This document shows, in pieces, positions 17,672 to 25,638 of a stretch of DNA of 49,798 bases. Under the pieces are notes generated by a model. It saw nothing but the letters and a program-made list of their open reading frames with translations, did no database searches and was not told where the DNA came from. The stretch is from Acinetobacter stercoris (lineage in GTDB: Bacteria > Pseudomonadota > Gammaproteobacteria > Pseudomonadales > Moraxellaceae). Within the stretch, counting starts at the first letter, position 1; each line of letters opens with the position of its first letter. The DNA lies in contig NZ_OOGT01000003.1 in the NCBI RefSeq assembly GCF_900323515.1, positions 1-49,798 on the forward strand, given 5' to 3'. Position numbers and translations under genes: made by a program.

Positions 17672-18022
17672 TGTCTAATTCTTCAAATCTAAATAAATGA
17701 ATGGATAATCTTTAAAAAACCAATTGTAATCAGAAACACAGATATGGAAAAGTTTATTTACTTTATTTCCTCACGTGTTTCATTGTTTTTTTCTACATAT
17801 TTCAAAGTTTAAACTAGTTTTGTTATTAATCTATAAAATTGTGCTTATTTTTGTACAATTTATACAATGCATAATCAGATGATTACCTGTTAATCATTTA
17901 AATCCTGACATTTTCTCTCATCGAGAAAAAGTTAATTTTTTTTAGAAAATTTTCCTATAAAAGTACAATAATTCTCCGTATACTCAAAATAAGTTAAAAA
18001 TTTTCATGGATGAAATTTTCTA
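17672..18022. other. Intergenic gap between divergent murG and MFS genes
   Basis: 351 bp of AT-rich DNA that must hold both promoters. I see no confident -35/-10 pair. Near the MFS start is a small palindrome TTTCATggATGAAA (18002-18015). A five-codon frame ATG-GAT-GAA-ATT-TTC-TAG (18006-18023) ends on the MFS start codon. Confidence 0.5.
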
Positions 18023-19216
18023 GTGACTGTTCAAAATTCACGACATGATCTCTGGATCATTGTTGCGGGCTATTTAGCTGCAATGCATGTCGGTAAATTA
18101 TCTCCAATTATTCCAATTCTACAAAAAGAACTTGATCTTTCACTTACTCAGGCAGGTTTAGCACTTTCACTAGTTCAAGCTGCCGGGATGTTGTTTGCAT
18201 TAGCTTTAGGCGTATTTAGCGAACGATTTGGATTAAAAAAATGTTTTTTACTGGGATTATGTATTTTAGGAAGTGCCAGTATTTGTGGTGTATTTATCAA
18301 TGATATTTATTGTCTTTTTGCCTTACGTTTTTTAGAAGGAATAGGCTTTTTATTGGTCACGCTCACCGCCCCTGCTATTCTAAAACGCATCTGCGACCCA
18401 CAAAGCCTAAATGTCAAAATGGGGCTTTGGGGATCATATATGGGGTTAGGTGTCGGTCTTGCAATGCTCAGCATTCCCATCCTTTTACAGTTTTTTACGT
18501 GGCAAATTATCTGGCTCATTTTAGGTAGTCTATGCCTTGTGATCGCTGCTGTTGTTGCTAAAATTTTAACCGTTCCTCATCACCACGCAAATCCTTCTAA
18601 TACACATTCATTTTTTGACACATTAAAACTCACGCTAACCCACCCTCCAATTGTTGCTCTTGCCATTATCTTCACCTGCTATACCAGTCAATGGTTAACG
18701 GTAGTCGGTTTTTTACCAAGTATTTATCTCAGTCATCATATCGACTTGAAAATTGCAGGCGTCTTAACAGCTTTCGTTTCTATAGCCAACATTTTAGGGA
18801 CGTTGGCATCTGGATGGTTATTACATCATGGGATTACACCCAAGCGGCTTTTACGTATCGGTTTCGTGACCATGATGTTGATGAGCTGGATCATGTTTTT
18901 CCTGACAGATCTATTGCCTTTTAACATCCAATATCTAAGTGTTATTCTTTTTTCTGCTGTCGGGGGTCTTATTCCCACTACTGTCTTTGCAATCAGTTTA
19001 CATTATGCCCCCAAAGCTGATGCCATTGCAGCCAGTGTCGGTCTGGTTTTACAAGTCTCTGCTTTTGGTCAGTTTTTACTCCCCCCATTAAGTGCAATGC
19101 TTGTATCTCATACACATAACTGGAGCAATATTGCATGGGTTACTACAGTGCTTTCCATTGTCGGCAGTATGCTGGTTTGGCGCTTGTTTAAAGCCTATCC
19201 ATTTCAGAAAGCATAA
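18023..19216 (+). CDS. MFS transporter (12-helix, DHA/CynX-like)
   Basis: An inner-membrane permease of 397 residues with about 12 hydrophobic segments in two halves. The loop-2 signature is present as GVFSERFGLKKCFLLG (about 62-77), a variant of the GxxxDRxGRRxxL motif. Helix 1 begins soon after the start (LWIIVAGYLAAMHVGKLSPIIP). The substrate cannot be told from sequence. The GTG start at 18023 is the first possible in frame, because TAG immediately precedes it with a 1-nt overlap (TAGTG). There is no Shine-Dalgarno sequence. It is a single gene closed by a terminator. Confidence 0.85.
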   Translation: MTVQNSRHDLWIIVAGYLAAMHVGKLSPIIPILQKELDLSLTQAGLALSLVQAAGMLFALALGVFSERFGLKKCFLLGLCILGSASICGVFINDIYCLFALRFLEGIGFLLVTLTAPAILKRICDPQSLNVKMGLWGSYMGLGVGLAMLSIPILLQFFTWQIIWLILGSLCLVIAAVVAKILTVPHHHANPSNTHSFFDTLKLTLTHPPIVALAIIFTCYTSQWLTVVGFLPSIYLSHHIDLKIAGVLTAFVSIANILGTLASGWLLHHGITPKRLLRIGFVTMMLMSWIMFFLTDLLPFNIQYLSVILFSAVGGLIPTTVFAISLHYAPKADAIAASVGLVLQVSAFGQFLLPPLSAMLVSHTHNWSNIAWVTTVLSIVGSMLVWRLFKAYPFQKA

Positions 19217-19227
19217 ATTTTTCAATT

Positions 19228-19268
19228 TAAAAAGCCAGCTATTCTCTCAAATAACTGGCTTTTTATTT
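19228..19268. terminator. Bidirectional intrinsic terminator
   Basis: AAAAAGCCAGctATT / AAtaaCTGGCTTTTT between the convergent MFS gene and gshB. Confidence 0.8.
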
Positions 19269-19283
19269 AAGGTATTAAATATC

Positions 19284-20225
19284 TTAGTTATGCTCCGCTT
19301 CAAGCACATCAAATAAATCATCAGCAATTGATGTACCAAATTGGGCATCAATTTCGCGAACACAGGTTGGGCTAGTAACATTGATCTCTGTGACATAGTT
19401 TCCAATCACATCTAACCCGACAAAAACCAAACCTTTTTCTTTAAGGAATGGACCAACTTTCTTAGCAATCGCCTTATCATTTTCTGTTAATGGACGAGCT
19501 TCACCTAAACCACCAGCAGCAAGATTTCCTCGCACTTCACCATTTTGAGGAATACGTGCTAAACAGTAAGGTACTGGTTCACCATTAATCATCAAAATAC
19601 GTTTATCACCATCTACAATTTCTGGAATATAACGCTGGGCCATGATTGGCTGAGTCCCGTTATTGGTTAATATCTCAATAGTAGAACCAATATTTACGCC
19701 ATCCTGATATAAACGGAAAATCCCCATCCCCCCCATACCATCGAGCGGTTTGACGATAACATCACCATGTTCTTTTAGAAATTCACGAATCAGGCCCTGC
19801 TGTGAAGTCACCAAAGTTGGAACTTGCAGTTCAGGAAATTGAGTCGCAAAAAGCTTCTCATTACAATCTCGCAAACTTTGTGGCTTATTGATAATCCATG
19901 AACCTTCGCGCTCAGCCTGTTCTAAAATATAAGTACTGTAGACAAAATTCATGTCAAAAGGCGGGTCCTTACGCATAAGTACCACATCGTAACTCGCGAT
20001 AGACTCTTTTTTCTTTTCGCCCAACTCATAATAATGATTATAATCTTCAAATACTTTAAGAGGTGCGATCAGACCGAAAGCCTTACCTTGATCAATATAC
20101 AAATCCTGTTGCAACGAATAACCCAACTCATGACCACGACGACTTGCCGCCCATAACATGGCAATGGTTGAATCTTTTTTTAAGTTAATATTTTCAATGG
20201 GATCCATTACAACAAGAACACGCAT
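19284..20225 (-). CDS. gshB: Glutathione synthetase
   Basis: ATP-grasp enzyme of 313 residues; it joins glycine to gamma-glutamylcysteine, the second step of glutathione synthesis. Motifs: VVMDPIENINLKKDSTIAMLWAASRRGHELGY at the N-terminus (given in parts: DPIENI, KKDST, AASRRGHE), VVLMRKDPPFDMNFVYSTYILE, KPLDGMGGMGIFR (the glycine-rich ATP loop) and the C-terminal EINVTSPTCVREID metal-binding segment. The frame runs two codons upstream to a TTG, but ATG at 20225 with GAG about 8 nt upstream is the better start. The partner gshA is also in this window, 17 kb away and unlinked in transcription. Confidence 0.95.
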   Translation of the reverse strand: MRVLVVMDPIENINLKKDSTIAMLWAASRRGHELGYSLQQDLYIDQGKAFGLIAPLKVFEDYNHYYELGEKKKESIASYDVVLMRKDPPFDMNFVYSTYILEQAEREGSWIINKPQSLRDCNEKLFATQFPELQVPTLVTSQQGLIREFLKEHGDVIVKPLDGMGGMGIFRLYQDGVNIGSTIEILTNNGTQPIMAQRYIPEIVDGDKRILMINGEPVPYCLARIPQNGEVRGNLAAGGLGEARPLTENDKAIAKKVGPFLKEKGLVFVGLDVIGNYVTEINVTSPTCVREIDAQFGTSIADDLFDVLEAEHN

Positions 20226-20337
20226 ATTCAAGCTCTTATAAAATTTTAAATTGCCAACAGTATAGCGGAGATTATGCTGTTCTTTTTCTCAATTTTGCTA
20301 CACTCTTATCAAATATTGTGAAAGAAGTAATATCAAT

Positions 20338-20547
20338 ATGCTACAGGCAATTATTGGGTTTCATCTTGATGAAGAACAGCATTGGGTTGCTGACTTAGCC
20401 TGTGGTCACACTCAACATGTGCGCCACAATCCCCCGTGGCAGAACCGTCCCTGGGTAACGACCGAACAAGGTCGGATAGAGAAAATTGGCTTAATGCTCA
20501 ACTGTTTAAAGTGTGAAACATCAATGAATTCTAACCCGATAAATTAA
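20338..20547 (+). CDS. DUF3565 small protein
   Basis: A 69-residue protein that matches the DUF3565 pattern: IIGFHLDEEQHWVADLACGHTQHVRHNPPW, with strongly conserved CGHxQHxRHxPPW (about 22-34), then NCLKC near the C-terminus. CGH plus CxxC could bind a metal. It is cytoplasmic and of unknown function. Translation starts at an ATG behind AAAGAAG. It is divergent from gshB and 37 bp from the secreted protein gene that follows, so the two may be co-transcribed. Confidence 0.8.
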   Translation: MLQAIIGFHLDEEQHWVADLACGHTQHVRHNPPWQNRPWVTTEQGRIEKIGLMLNCLKCETSMNSNPIN

Positions 20548-20584
20548 TATGACTTATGTACAAAACATTTTGAGATCACATTTT

Positions 20585-21010
20585 ATGAATAAAAATATTA
20601 AACTTACAGTGACTGCGCTACTTGCTGGTATTGTCATATGTAGTCCACCACAAGCTTTGGCAGATAAAAACAAATTAATTCAAGGCTATTGGGCAATGAT
20701 ACCGCTCAATAATGGAATCGCAAACGTAGCATATTTTGGCGAAAATGGTGATGCTACACTATATCCTTTTCTATGTGATTTTAAGAGCAGAACCTTTAGC
20801 TCACCAGAACAGCCTGAAATATCCAAATATGAAGTCAAAAATAATACAATTTATTTATTCTACAAAGATATTGATGATAATCATAAACTTGCAATTAAAA
20901 AACTTGATCAAAAACATCTCGTTCTAGAACAGTTACATACCCCACAATTTTCGTCAACGTTTGAATATCAGAGAGTTGATCGCATAAAAAGTCTATGTCC
21001 TACCGACTAG
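20585..21010 (+). CDS. Hypothetical secreted protein
   Basis: Not recognised. From ATG at 20585 it has 141 residues and a clear Sec signal peptide (about 1-26, basic MNKNIK, hydrophobic core, cleavage after ALA). The frame opens 12 codons earlier at 20549, but that start would bury the signal sequence. The mature part is small and probably beta-rich (YWAMIPLNNGIANVAYFGENGDATLYPF), with two cysteines that could form a disulfide (LCDF, SLC). It resembles small periplasmic lipocalin-like proteins only in general shape. Its last 11 bp overlap the end of the opposite-strand gene. Confidence 0.6.
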   Translation: MNKNIKLTVTALLAGIVICSPPQALADKNKLIQGYWAMIPLNNGIANVAYFGENGDATLYPFLCDFKSRTFSSPEQPEISKYEVKNNTIYLFYKDIDDNHKLAIKKLDQKHLVLEQLHTPQFSSTFEYQRVDRIKSLCPTD

Positions 21011-21515
21011 TTTTTTTGAAAAGCCAGCTTTTGATCATGACTGGATCTTTGGGTAGATCCAGCTTGATTCTGCACCTCAAATCTTCTCCCTCTCCAAACA
21101 CCATAATCTCAGCCAAGGTTTCAATGGGTCTACCAATCTCGAAATCGGTCTGCTCTAAACTTTGGGCAAATAAAGCTGAATAGTTACTATCCAAATAAGT
21201 CACAGGAATATCCTGAATCATCACTTTTAAAGCATAACCCTGCTGATTTGACTCAAAATCACGTAGCACATACGCTTTTTTAAGAACTTGCTTTGATGAA
21301 GATTTTAGCATCAGTGCATTAATGACTTTTTTCTGCTGCATTTTACTGACACTCACCATAATTGCAAATTGCTGATCACTTTCCAAACGATAAGGATGTT
21401 GGCGAAAATACAAATCCCGTTCAATCTGATAGCGTTTCCAGCGATGTTGATCTATGCGTTGAGCAAATACAAAACCCAAAACAATAATCACAATGATCAA
21501 TATCAAAAATAGCAT
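21000..21515 (-). CDS. Hypothetical membrane-anchored protein
   Basis: Not recognised. 171 residues with one N-terminal membrane helix (about 1-18, LFLILIIVIIVLGFVFA) followed by a basic, polar domain, so it is probably anchored in the inner membrane. The C-terminal half reads YALKVMIQDIPVTYLDS...ETLAEIMVFGEGEDLRCRIKLDLP and looks like a compact alpha/beta domain. It lies downstream of pyrE on the same strand (73-bp gap from this gene's start to the pyrE stop). It overlaps the convergent secreted-protein gene by 11 bp. Confidence 0.6.
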   Translation of the reverse strand: MLFLILIIVIIVLGFVFAQRIDQHRWKRYQIERDLYFRQHPYRLESDQQFAIMVSVSKMQQKKVINALMLKSSSKQVLKKAYVLRDFESNQQGYALKVMIQDIPVTYLDSNYSALFAQSLEQTDFEIGRPIETLAEIMVFGEGEDLRCRIKLDLPKDPVMIKSWLFKKTSR

Positions 21516-21588
21516 TACAGCAAAAATCCAATCCCGATTTTAATGACAAAAATAAGGAGCATTTGCTCCTTATTCAGATTTAAAGGTT

Positions 21589-22239
21589 TTATACACCATA
21601 TTTTTTACGATATGCCTGCATTTTCGCCAAGGCATCCTGATCACCTTTCGCATCTAAATAAACCATCAAATCTGACATGGTAATCAATGCATGTACTGGT
21701 ATCTCCAATTCTTTTTGAACTTCCTGAATTGCAGATAAATCGCCTTGCCCCTTTTCTTCACGATCTAATGCCACCAATACACCAGCAATCGTAGCACCTG
21801 CATTTTTTAAAATTGTTACAACTTCACGAATAGCAGTTCCTGCAGTAATCACATCATCAATGATCCAGACTTTTTTCCCTTCTACAGAAGCACCGACCAA
21901 TACACCACCCTCGCCGTGATCTTTGGCTTCCTTACGGTTAAAGCCCCAAGGTACACTTACACCATGAGTCTGGGATAAAGCAACAGCTGTCGCAGCAACA
22001 AATGGAATTCCTTTATATGCAGGGCCAAAAATGACTTCAACATTTTTACATTGTGTCAATTTATCTGCATACCCTTGCGCCAAGAGAGATAAAGCTTCAC
22101 CATCATTGAGTAATCCAGCATTAAAAAAATAAGGACTCACACGTCCTGATTTTAAAGTAAACTCACCAAATTTAAGCACGCCACGTGATAATGCGAGTTC
22201 GATAAAAGCTTGAGGATTAAATTGAGCTGGCGTTGACAT
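21589..22239 (-). CDS. pyrE: Orotate phosphoribosyltransferase
   Basis: Type I phosphoribosyltransferase of 216 residues; it makes OMP from orotate and PRPP in pyrimidine synthesis. Motifs: [19 protein letters not shown] (about 19-37), [31 protein letters not shown] (catalytic loop, about 100-112) and the PRPP-binding [17 protein letters not shown] (about 122-138). A TTG four codons upstream is in frame, but ATG at 22239 lies 8 nt after GGAG. It is divergent from crc with only 40 bp between the two ATGs; this pyrE-crc arrangement is also known in Pseudomonas. Confidence 0.96.
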   Translation of the reverse strand: MSTPAQFNPQAFIELALSRGVLKFGEFTLKSGRVSPYFFNAGLLNDGEALSLLAQGYADKLTQCKNVEVIFGPAYKGIPFVAATAVALSQTHGVSVPWGFNRKEAKDHGEGGVLVGASVEGKKVWIIDDVITAGTAIREVVTILKNAGATIAGVLVALDREEKGQGDLSAIQEVQKELEIPVHALITMSDLMVYLDAKGDQDALAKMQAYRKKYGV

Positions 22240-22279
22240 GTGGTGCTCCAAATTTCATAAATTGAGGTAAGACTTGCGC

Positions 22280-23098
22280 ATGATACCAAAGAGTAGCTAT
22301 CCAAGTGATCAAAAAATTTTAAGAGTCGTATCAATTAACGTAAATGGCTTACGTTCTTCTGTGACCAAAGGTTTACTTGAGTGGTTAGAGAAGTCTGATG
22401 CAGATGTTGTGTGTATGCAAGAAAGCCGTATCACGCATGCTCAATGGACAGATAAATTCAAACCGGAAGGTTGGTTTACACACCTCTTTCCAGCAGAGCG
22501 TTCTGGCTATGCAGGGACTGCTATCTATAGCAGAATCCCGTTTACATCAGTCAAAGATGGTTTAGGTTTTGAACTTGCTGACTCTCAAGGGCGCTTTATT
22601 ACTGCAGAATTTGATCTGGGTTTAGATAAGCCTGTACATATTTGCTCATTATATTTACCTTCTGGTTCTTCAGGGGATGAAGCTCAGGCACGTAAAGATC
22701 ATTTTTTACAACAATATGAAAATATTTTAAAACAATGGCGTGATGAAGATAAATCCATCATCGTGTGTGGTGATTACAACATTGTCCATAAACGTATTGA
22801 TATTAAAAACTGGTCAGGAAACCAGAAATCATCAGGTTGTTTACCCCATGAACGTGCATGGTTAGACCATATCTATGATGATCTAGGTTATGTCGATACT
22901 TTCCGTGAGGTTCGTAAAGAGGCTGAGCTTTATTCATGGTGGTCAAATCGTGGGCAAGCACGTGCTAAAAATGTTGGGTGGCGTATCGATTACCATGCCT
23001 GCTCGCCTGACTGGAAAGACCGTACTGTCAATGCCTGGGTGTATAAAGAAGAGTGGTTTAGTGATCACGCACCCGTCATTATTGACTACCGACTTTAA
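22280..23098 (+). CDS. crc: Crc catabolite-repression protein / ExoIII-like endonuclease fold
   Basis: A 272-residue protein of the exonuclease III/AP-endonuclease fold. Crc works with Hfq to repress translation of secondary carbon-source genes in Pseudomonas, and a crc gene next to pyrE is known in Acinetobacter. Start: VVSINVNGLRSSVTKGLLEWL. The ExoIII catalytic positions look retained: VVCMQES (E), CGDYNI (D and N), GWRIDYH (D) and FSDHAPV (D-H). So enzyme activity cannot be excluded, unlike typical Pseudomonas Crc. TTG at 22274, 6 nt after GAGG, and ATG at 22280 are both possible starts. A GGA-rich small RNA lies directly downstream. Confidence 0.85.
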   Translation: MIPKSSYPSDQKILRVVSINVNGLRSSVTKGLLEWLEKSDADVVCMQESRITHAQWTDKFKPEGWFTHLFPAERSGYAGTAIYSRIPFTSVKDGLGFELADSQGRFITAEFDLGLDKPVHICSLYLPSGSSGDEAQARKDHFLQQYENILKQWRDEDKSIIVCGDYNIVHKRIDIKNWSGNQKSSGCLPHERAWLDHIYDDLGYVDTFREVRKEAELYSWWSNRGQARAKNVGWRIDYHACSPDWKDRTVNAWVYKEEWFSDHAPVIIDYRL

Positions 23099-23143
23099 AC
23101 TCAGTGAACACTCGTTTACTGAATAAGTGTCAATAACCTACAG

Positions 23144-23183
23144 TTTTTGTCGTGTTTTAAGTATTTTTATTACACGACAAAAA
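23144..23183. repeat. Long perfect inverted repeat upstream of the small RNA
   Basis: TTTTTGTCGTGT (23144-23155) and ACACGACAAAAA (23172-23183), 12-bp perfect arms with a 16-bp AT spacer. The runs have T on the 5' side and A on the 3' side, the reverse of an intrinsic terminator. It may be an operator for the RNA promoter or the 5' stem of the transcript. Confidence 0.6.
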
Positions 23184-23194
23184 GCGCATTATTG

Positions 23195-23351
23195 CTTCAC
23201 GGCACAGGGACTTGTCAGGATGACAGCAAAGGGATAGGAAGCCGTAGGATGTAAAGAAAATAAAAACAGGAGTTTTTATTTTTCAAGGATGTGACAATGG
23301 ACGTTGTTATGAGACCCGCATGATCAGGATGATTAAATGCGGGTTTTCTCT
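23195..23351 (+). ncRNA. Putative CsrB/RsmZ-type CsrA-sequestering small RNA
   Basis: No ORF here, but nine GGA motifs (23208, 23218, 23232, 23237, 23247, 23269, 23287, 23299, 23327), mostly as ANGGA. Four lie in hairpin loops: TGTC-AGGAT-GACA (23213-23225) inside an ACGGC/GCCGT stem; AAAATAAAAAC-AGGA-GTTTTTATTTT (23257-23282, 11 perfect pairs); ACAAT-GGAC-GTTGT (23294-23307); and ATC-AGGAT-GAT inside the terminator loop. The RNA would end at the ACCCGCAT/ATGCGGGT stem plus TTTCTCTT. CsrB, RsmY and RsmZ have this design and titrate CsrA/RsmA. The 5' end is estimated, and the promoter is not identified. The gap 23099-23584 holds nothing else I can support. Confidence 0.75.
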
Positions 23352-23352
23352 T
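23314..23352 (+). terminator. Intrinsic terminator of the small RNA
   Basis: ACCCGCAT (23314-23321) pairs with ATGCGGGT (23337-23344), followed by TTTCTCTT. The loop contains a further short ATC-AGGAT-GAT hairpin. Confidence 0.8.
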
Positions 23353-23584
23353 ATTAAACCACCCATTAATTTTATAATTATTTTAATTGTTATTATTTAT
23401 TGTTGTTCTCTGTTTTTATATCTTTTTTAACTGGTTTTATTTTGCCTTTCCTATGTTTCAATATTATGACGTGTATCACAGTTGGTAAAATAAGTTTTTT
23501 TCATTTCTATATATTCAAGACTAGAGCTTTTAGTTTTTATTGATTACCCTTGTACCCATAATTTTAAAATTTTTAGGAAAGTTC

Positions 23585-23932
23585 ATGTTAAAAGTGTATG
23601 GCATAAAAAATTGTAATTCGATGAAAAAAGCTTTTGATTTACTCTCTGAACTTGGTCTGGAATATGAGTTTCATGACTATAAAAAACAAGGAATTGATGC
23701 AAAAACAGTAAAAAAATGGCTAGATGAAAAAGGTGCTGACCTGATTTTAAATAAGAAGGGCACTACATGGAAAAAACTGTCTGAAGAAGAACAGGCACAT
23801 GCGCTTGCCAGCGAAGAAAATCTAATCGAAACTCTGGTCAATCATACCAGTATGATCAAACGCCCTGTCATTGAAGATAAACAGGTTAAAGTCGTTGGTT
23901 TTGATGAAGACGCTATCCGCGCTTTGAAATAA
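23585..23932 (+). CDS. ArsC/Spx-family thioredoxin-fold protein (YffB-like)
   Basis: A 115-residue thioredoxin-fold protein of the ArsC/Spx family. The N-terminus is KVYGIKNCNSMKKAFDLL, with one redox cysteine in CNSM (residue 10) in place of CxxC. This resembles YffB-like members, which are more often thiol/glutathione-linked than true arsenate reductases. LNKKGTTWKKLSEEE and the late MIKRPVIEDKQVKVVGFDED are family features. A longer frame opens at 23540, but ATG at 23585 follows AGGAAA at the right distance. No ars genes are nearby. It is a single gene ended by a strong terminator. Confidence 0.85.
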   Translation: MLKVYGIKNCNSMKKAFDLLSELGLEYEFHDYKKQGIDAKTVKKWLDEKGADLILNKKGTTWKKLSEEEQAHALASEENLIETLVNHTSMIKRPVIEDKQVKVVGFDEDAIRALK

Positions 23933-23976
23933 AACAATTAAAAAACCCAGCATATGCTGGGTTTTTTAATTGTTTT
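23931..23976. terminator. Bidirectional intrinsic terminator (46-bp perfect palindrome)
   Basis: Perfectly symmetric around CATATG (23951-23956): arms AAAACAATTAAAAAACCCAG and its complement. It serves the convergent ArsC-like and DUF2147 genes. Confidence 0.92.
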
Positions 23977-23982
23977 ATCTGC

Positions 23983-24414
23983 TTAGTTAGCACGTATCCA
24001 GGTTTGGTTACGTCCGAGTGCTGAAATACCAATATATCCGCGAAGATTAAGCTTACTGCCTGCAAGCGTACCTTTCAATTTATAAGTTTTACCATTTTTT
24101 GGATCAAGAATTGAGCCATTATCGTAGTTATTACCACCTACGTTTTTAAGGTTATGCACAATAGTCACACCTTTTAACGATTTGTTATGGTATGGTCCTT
24201 CACATTTCGTACAAGAATTTTCTTCACCCGGCGTCAAAACCTGAACAATAGATGCAGACAAAGTACCATTTTTTTGCTCAGTAAATTTGACCAAGGCTTT
24301 GGCTTGCTTTGATTCATCATCAATTGTTTTCCACACAGTACCATTGAGAGGATCAGCAGCATTTGCAAATACTGTTGCACCTAACAATCCTAGAGCGAGT
24401 GCGATTTTTTTCAT
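23983..24414 (-). CDS. DUF2147 secreted protein
   Basis: A 143-residue exported protein. The signal peptide is MKKIALALGLLGATVFANA (about 1-19). The mature part begins DPLNGTVWKTIDDESKQAKALVKF and contains CTKCEGPYHNKSLKGVTIVHNL with a CxxC, then KTYKLKGTLAGSKLNLRGYIGISALGRNQTWIR. This is the DUF2147 lipocalin-like beta-barrel pattern, in which the end is typically GRTQTWxR. The location is periplasmic; the function is unknown. It is a single gene, divergent from the hydrolase gene. Confidence 0.85.
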   Translation of the reverse strand: MKKIALALGLLGATVFANAADPLNGTVWKTIDDESKQAKALVKFTEQKNGTLSASIVQVLTPGEENSCTKCEGPYHNKSLKGVTIVHNLKNVGGNNYDNGSILDPKNGKTYKLKGTLAGSKLNLRGYIGISALGRNQTWIRAN

Positions 24415-24570
24415 TTTTTTAATTCCCTGTTTTAAGTACTACACGTACCTAGTATTAAAAAGTCACAACAAATTAGCAATTTCTGAATGTGACTGTTTAG
24501 TGTAACCTTGTTAAGACTGTTGGTAAATACTCAAAAAAGAACAGCAATAACTAACTATCGTGGACAAAAT

Positions 24571-25482
24571 ATGAAGATTGATCCTGCTATTAAACAATAT
24601 TTGACTGAAAGCTTCCTTAAAGCCACTTTTCGTACTCCGAGCCGATTTAACCTTCCGCCGATGCTCTTGAGAAGTGCCATTGAACAGATGACGAAGGTTT
24701 TTCCTCAACCACGTCAGGTGCAACTGCGTTCTTTGCGGTTAGCTGGAATCCAGGCGGAAGAAATTAAACCGCAAAGTAAATCCACGCAGATGATTTTTCA
24801 TATTCATGGAGGTGCTTTTTTTGTTGGCTCGATCAAAACACATCGTGCATTTCTAAGTGAGATCGCTGAACGTACACAAATGCAGGTTTTACATATCAAC
24901 TATCCATTGTCACCAGAGGCACGTTATCCCGATGCATTGGATGCAATATACGATGTTTACAGCACTTTATTAAATCAAGGAATACAACCGAAAGATATTA
25001 TTCTTTCTGGAGACTCATGTGGTGCTAATCTAGCTTTAGCACTTTGCCTTCGATTAAAACAAGAACAGCTTGAAATGCCAAGTGGCCTGATGCTGTTATG
25101 CCCTTTCCTGGATCTAACACTGACCAGTGAATCACTTCGTTATAATCAAAAACTTGATGCTTTATTATCCGTAGAAGCATTAGAAGCTGGTATTGCTTAT
25201 TATGTACCTAAAAATTTAGATAAATCTGACCCATTGATCTCACCTATTTTTGGTGATTTTGAAGGACTACCTCCAACACTTGTGCAAATTGGTTCTAAAG
25301 AAATTTTACTCGATGATGCCAAACGTTTTACGGAAAAGGCCAAAGCAGCCGATGTAGATGTACGTTTTAAACTCTATACAGGAATGTGGCATAACTTCCA
25401 AATGTTTAGTCCATGGTTTGAAGAAGCTAAAAAAGCACTTGCAGATATTGCCGATTTTGCACATGAACTGGATAAAAATTAA
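24571..25482 (+). CDS. Alpha/beta hydrolase of the hormone-sensitive-lipase (GDSCG) type
   Basis: An esterase/lipase-like enzyme of 303 residues. The HSL oxyanion motif is HIHGGAFFVGS (about 75-85). The nucleophile serine is in LSGDSCGANLALAL (GDSxG, about 148). The acid lies around ILLDDAKRF and the histidine in GMWHNFQMF (about 278). The family hydrolyses short- to medium-chain esters; the substrate here is unknown. There is no signal peptide. A TTG at 24508 is in frame, but it would add 21 residues without homology features; ATG at 24571 is preferred. Confidence 0.85.
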   Translation: MKIDPAIKQYLTESFLKATFRTPSRFNLPPMLLRSAIEQMTKVFPQPRQVQLRSLRLAGIQAEEIKPQSKSTQMIFHIHGGAFFVGSIKTHRAFLSEIAERTQMQVLHINYPLSPEARYPDALDAIYDVYSTLLNQGIQPKDIILSGDSCGANLALALCLRLKQEQLEMPSGLMLLCPFLDLTLTSESLRYNQKLDALLSVEALEAGIAYYVPKNLDKSDPLISPIFGDFEGLPPTLVQIGSKEILLDDAKRFTEKAKAADVDVRFKLYTGMWHNFQMFSPWFEEAKKALADIADFAHELDKN

Positions 25483-25561
25483 GGTCAATAATTTTTCCTC
25501 GTGATAACGCTTTATACTATTCAAGCGATTTACAAGAAATATTGTCACGATGAAAATCTAG

Positions 25562-25606
25562 TTAAAAATAAAAAAAGTCAGCTTTACTGGATGATAAAGC
25601 TGACCA
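25562..25606 (-). terminator. Intrinsic terminator of azoR
   Basis: On the minus strand, GTCAGCTTTA-tcatccag-TAAAGCTGAC followed by TTTTTTTATTTTT. Confidence 0.88.
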
Positions 25607-25638
25607 ACAGAGGGAACTGTTATTCAAAATGCATATTT

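Noticed and set aside
23144-23183. Intrinsic terminator for crc
   Set aside because: The T-run precedes and the A-run follows the stem on both strands, the wrong polarity, and no U-tract follows.
23195-23351. CrcZ-type Crc/Hfq decoy RNA
   Set aside because: Only one A-rich stretch (23253-23268) comes near the AAnAAYAA motif and it does not match fully; nine GGA motifs favour the Csr/Rsm class.
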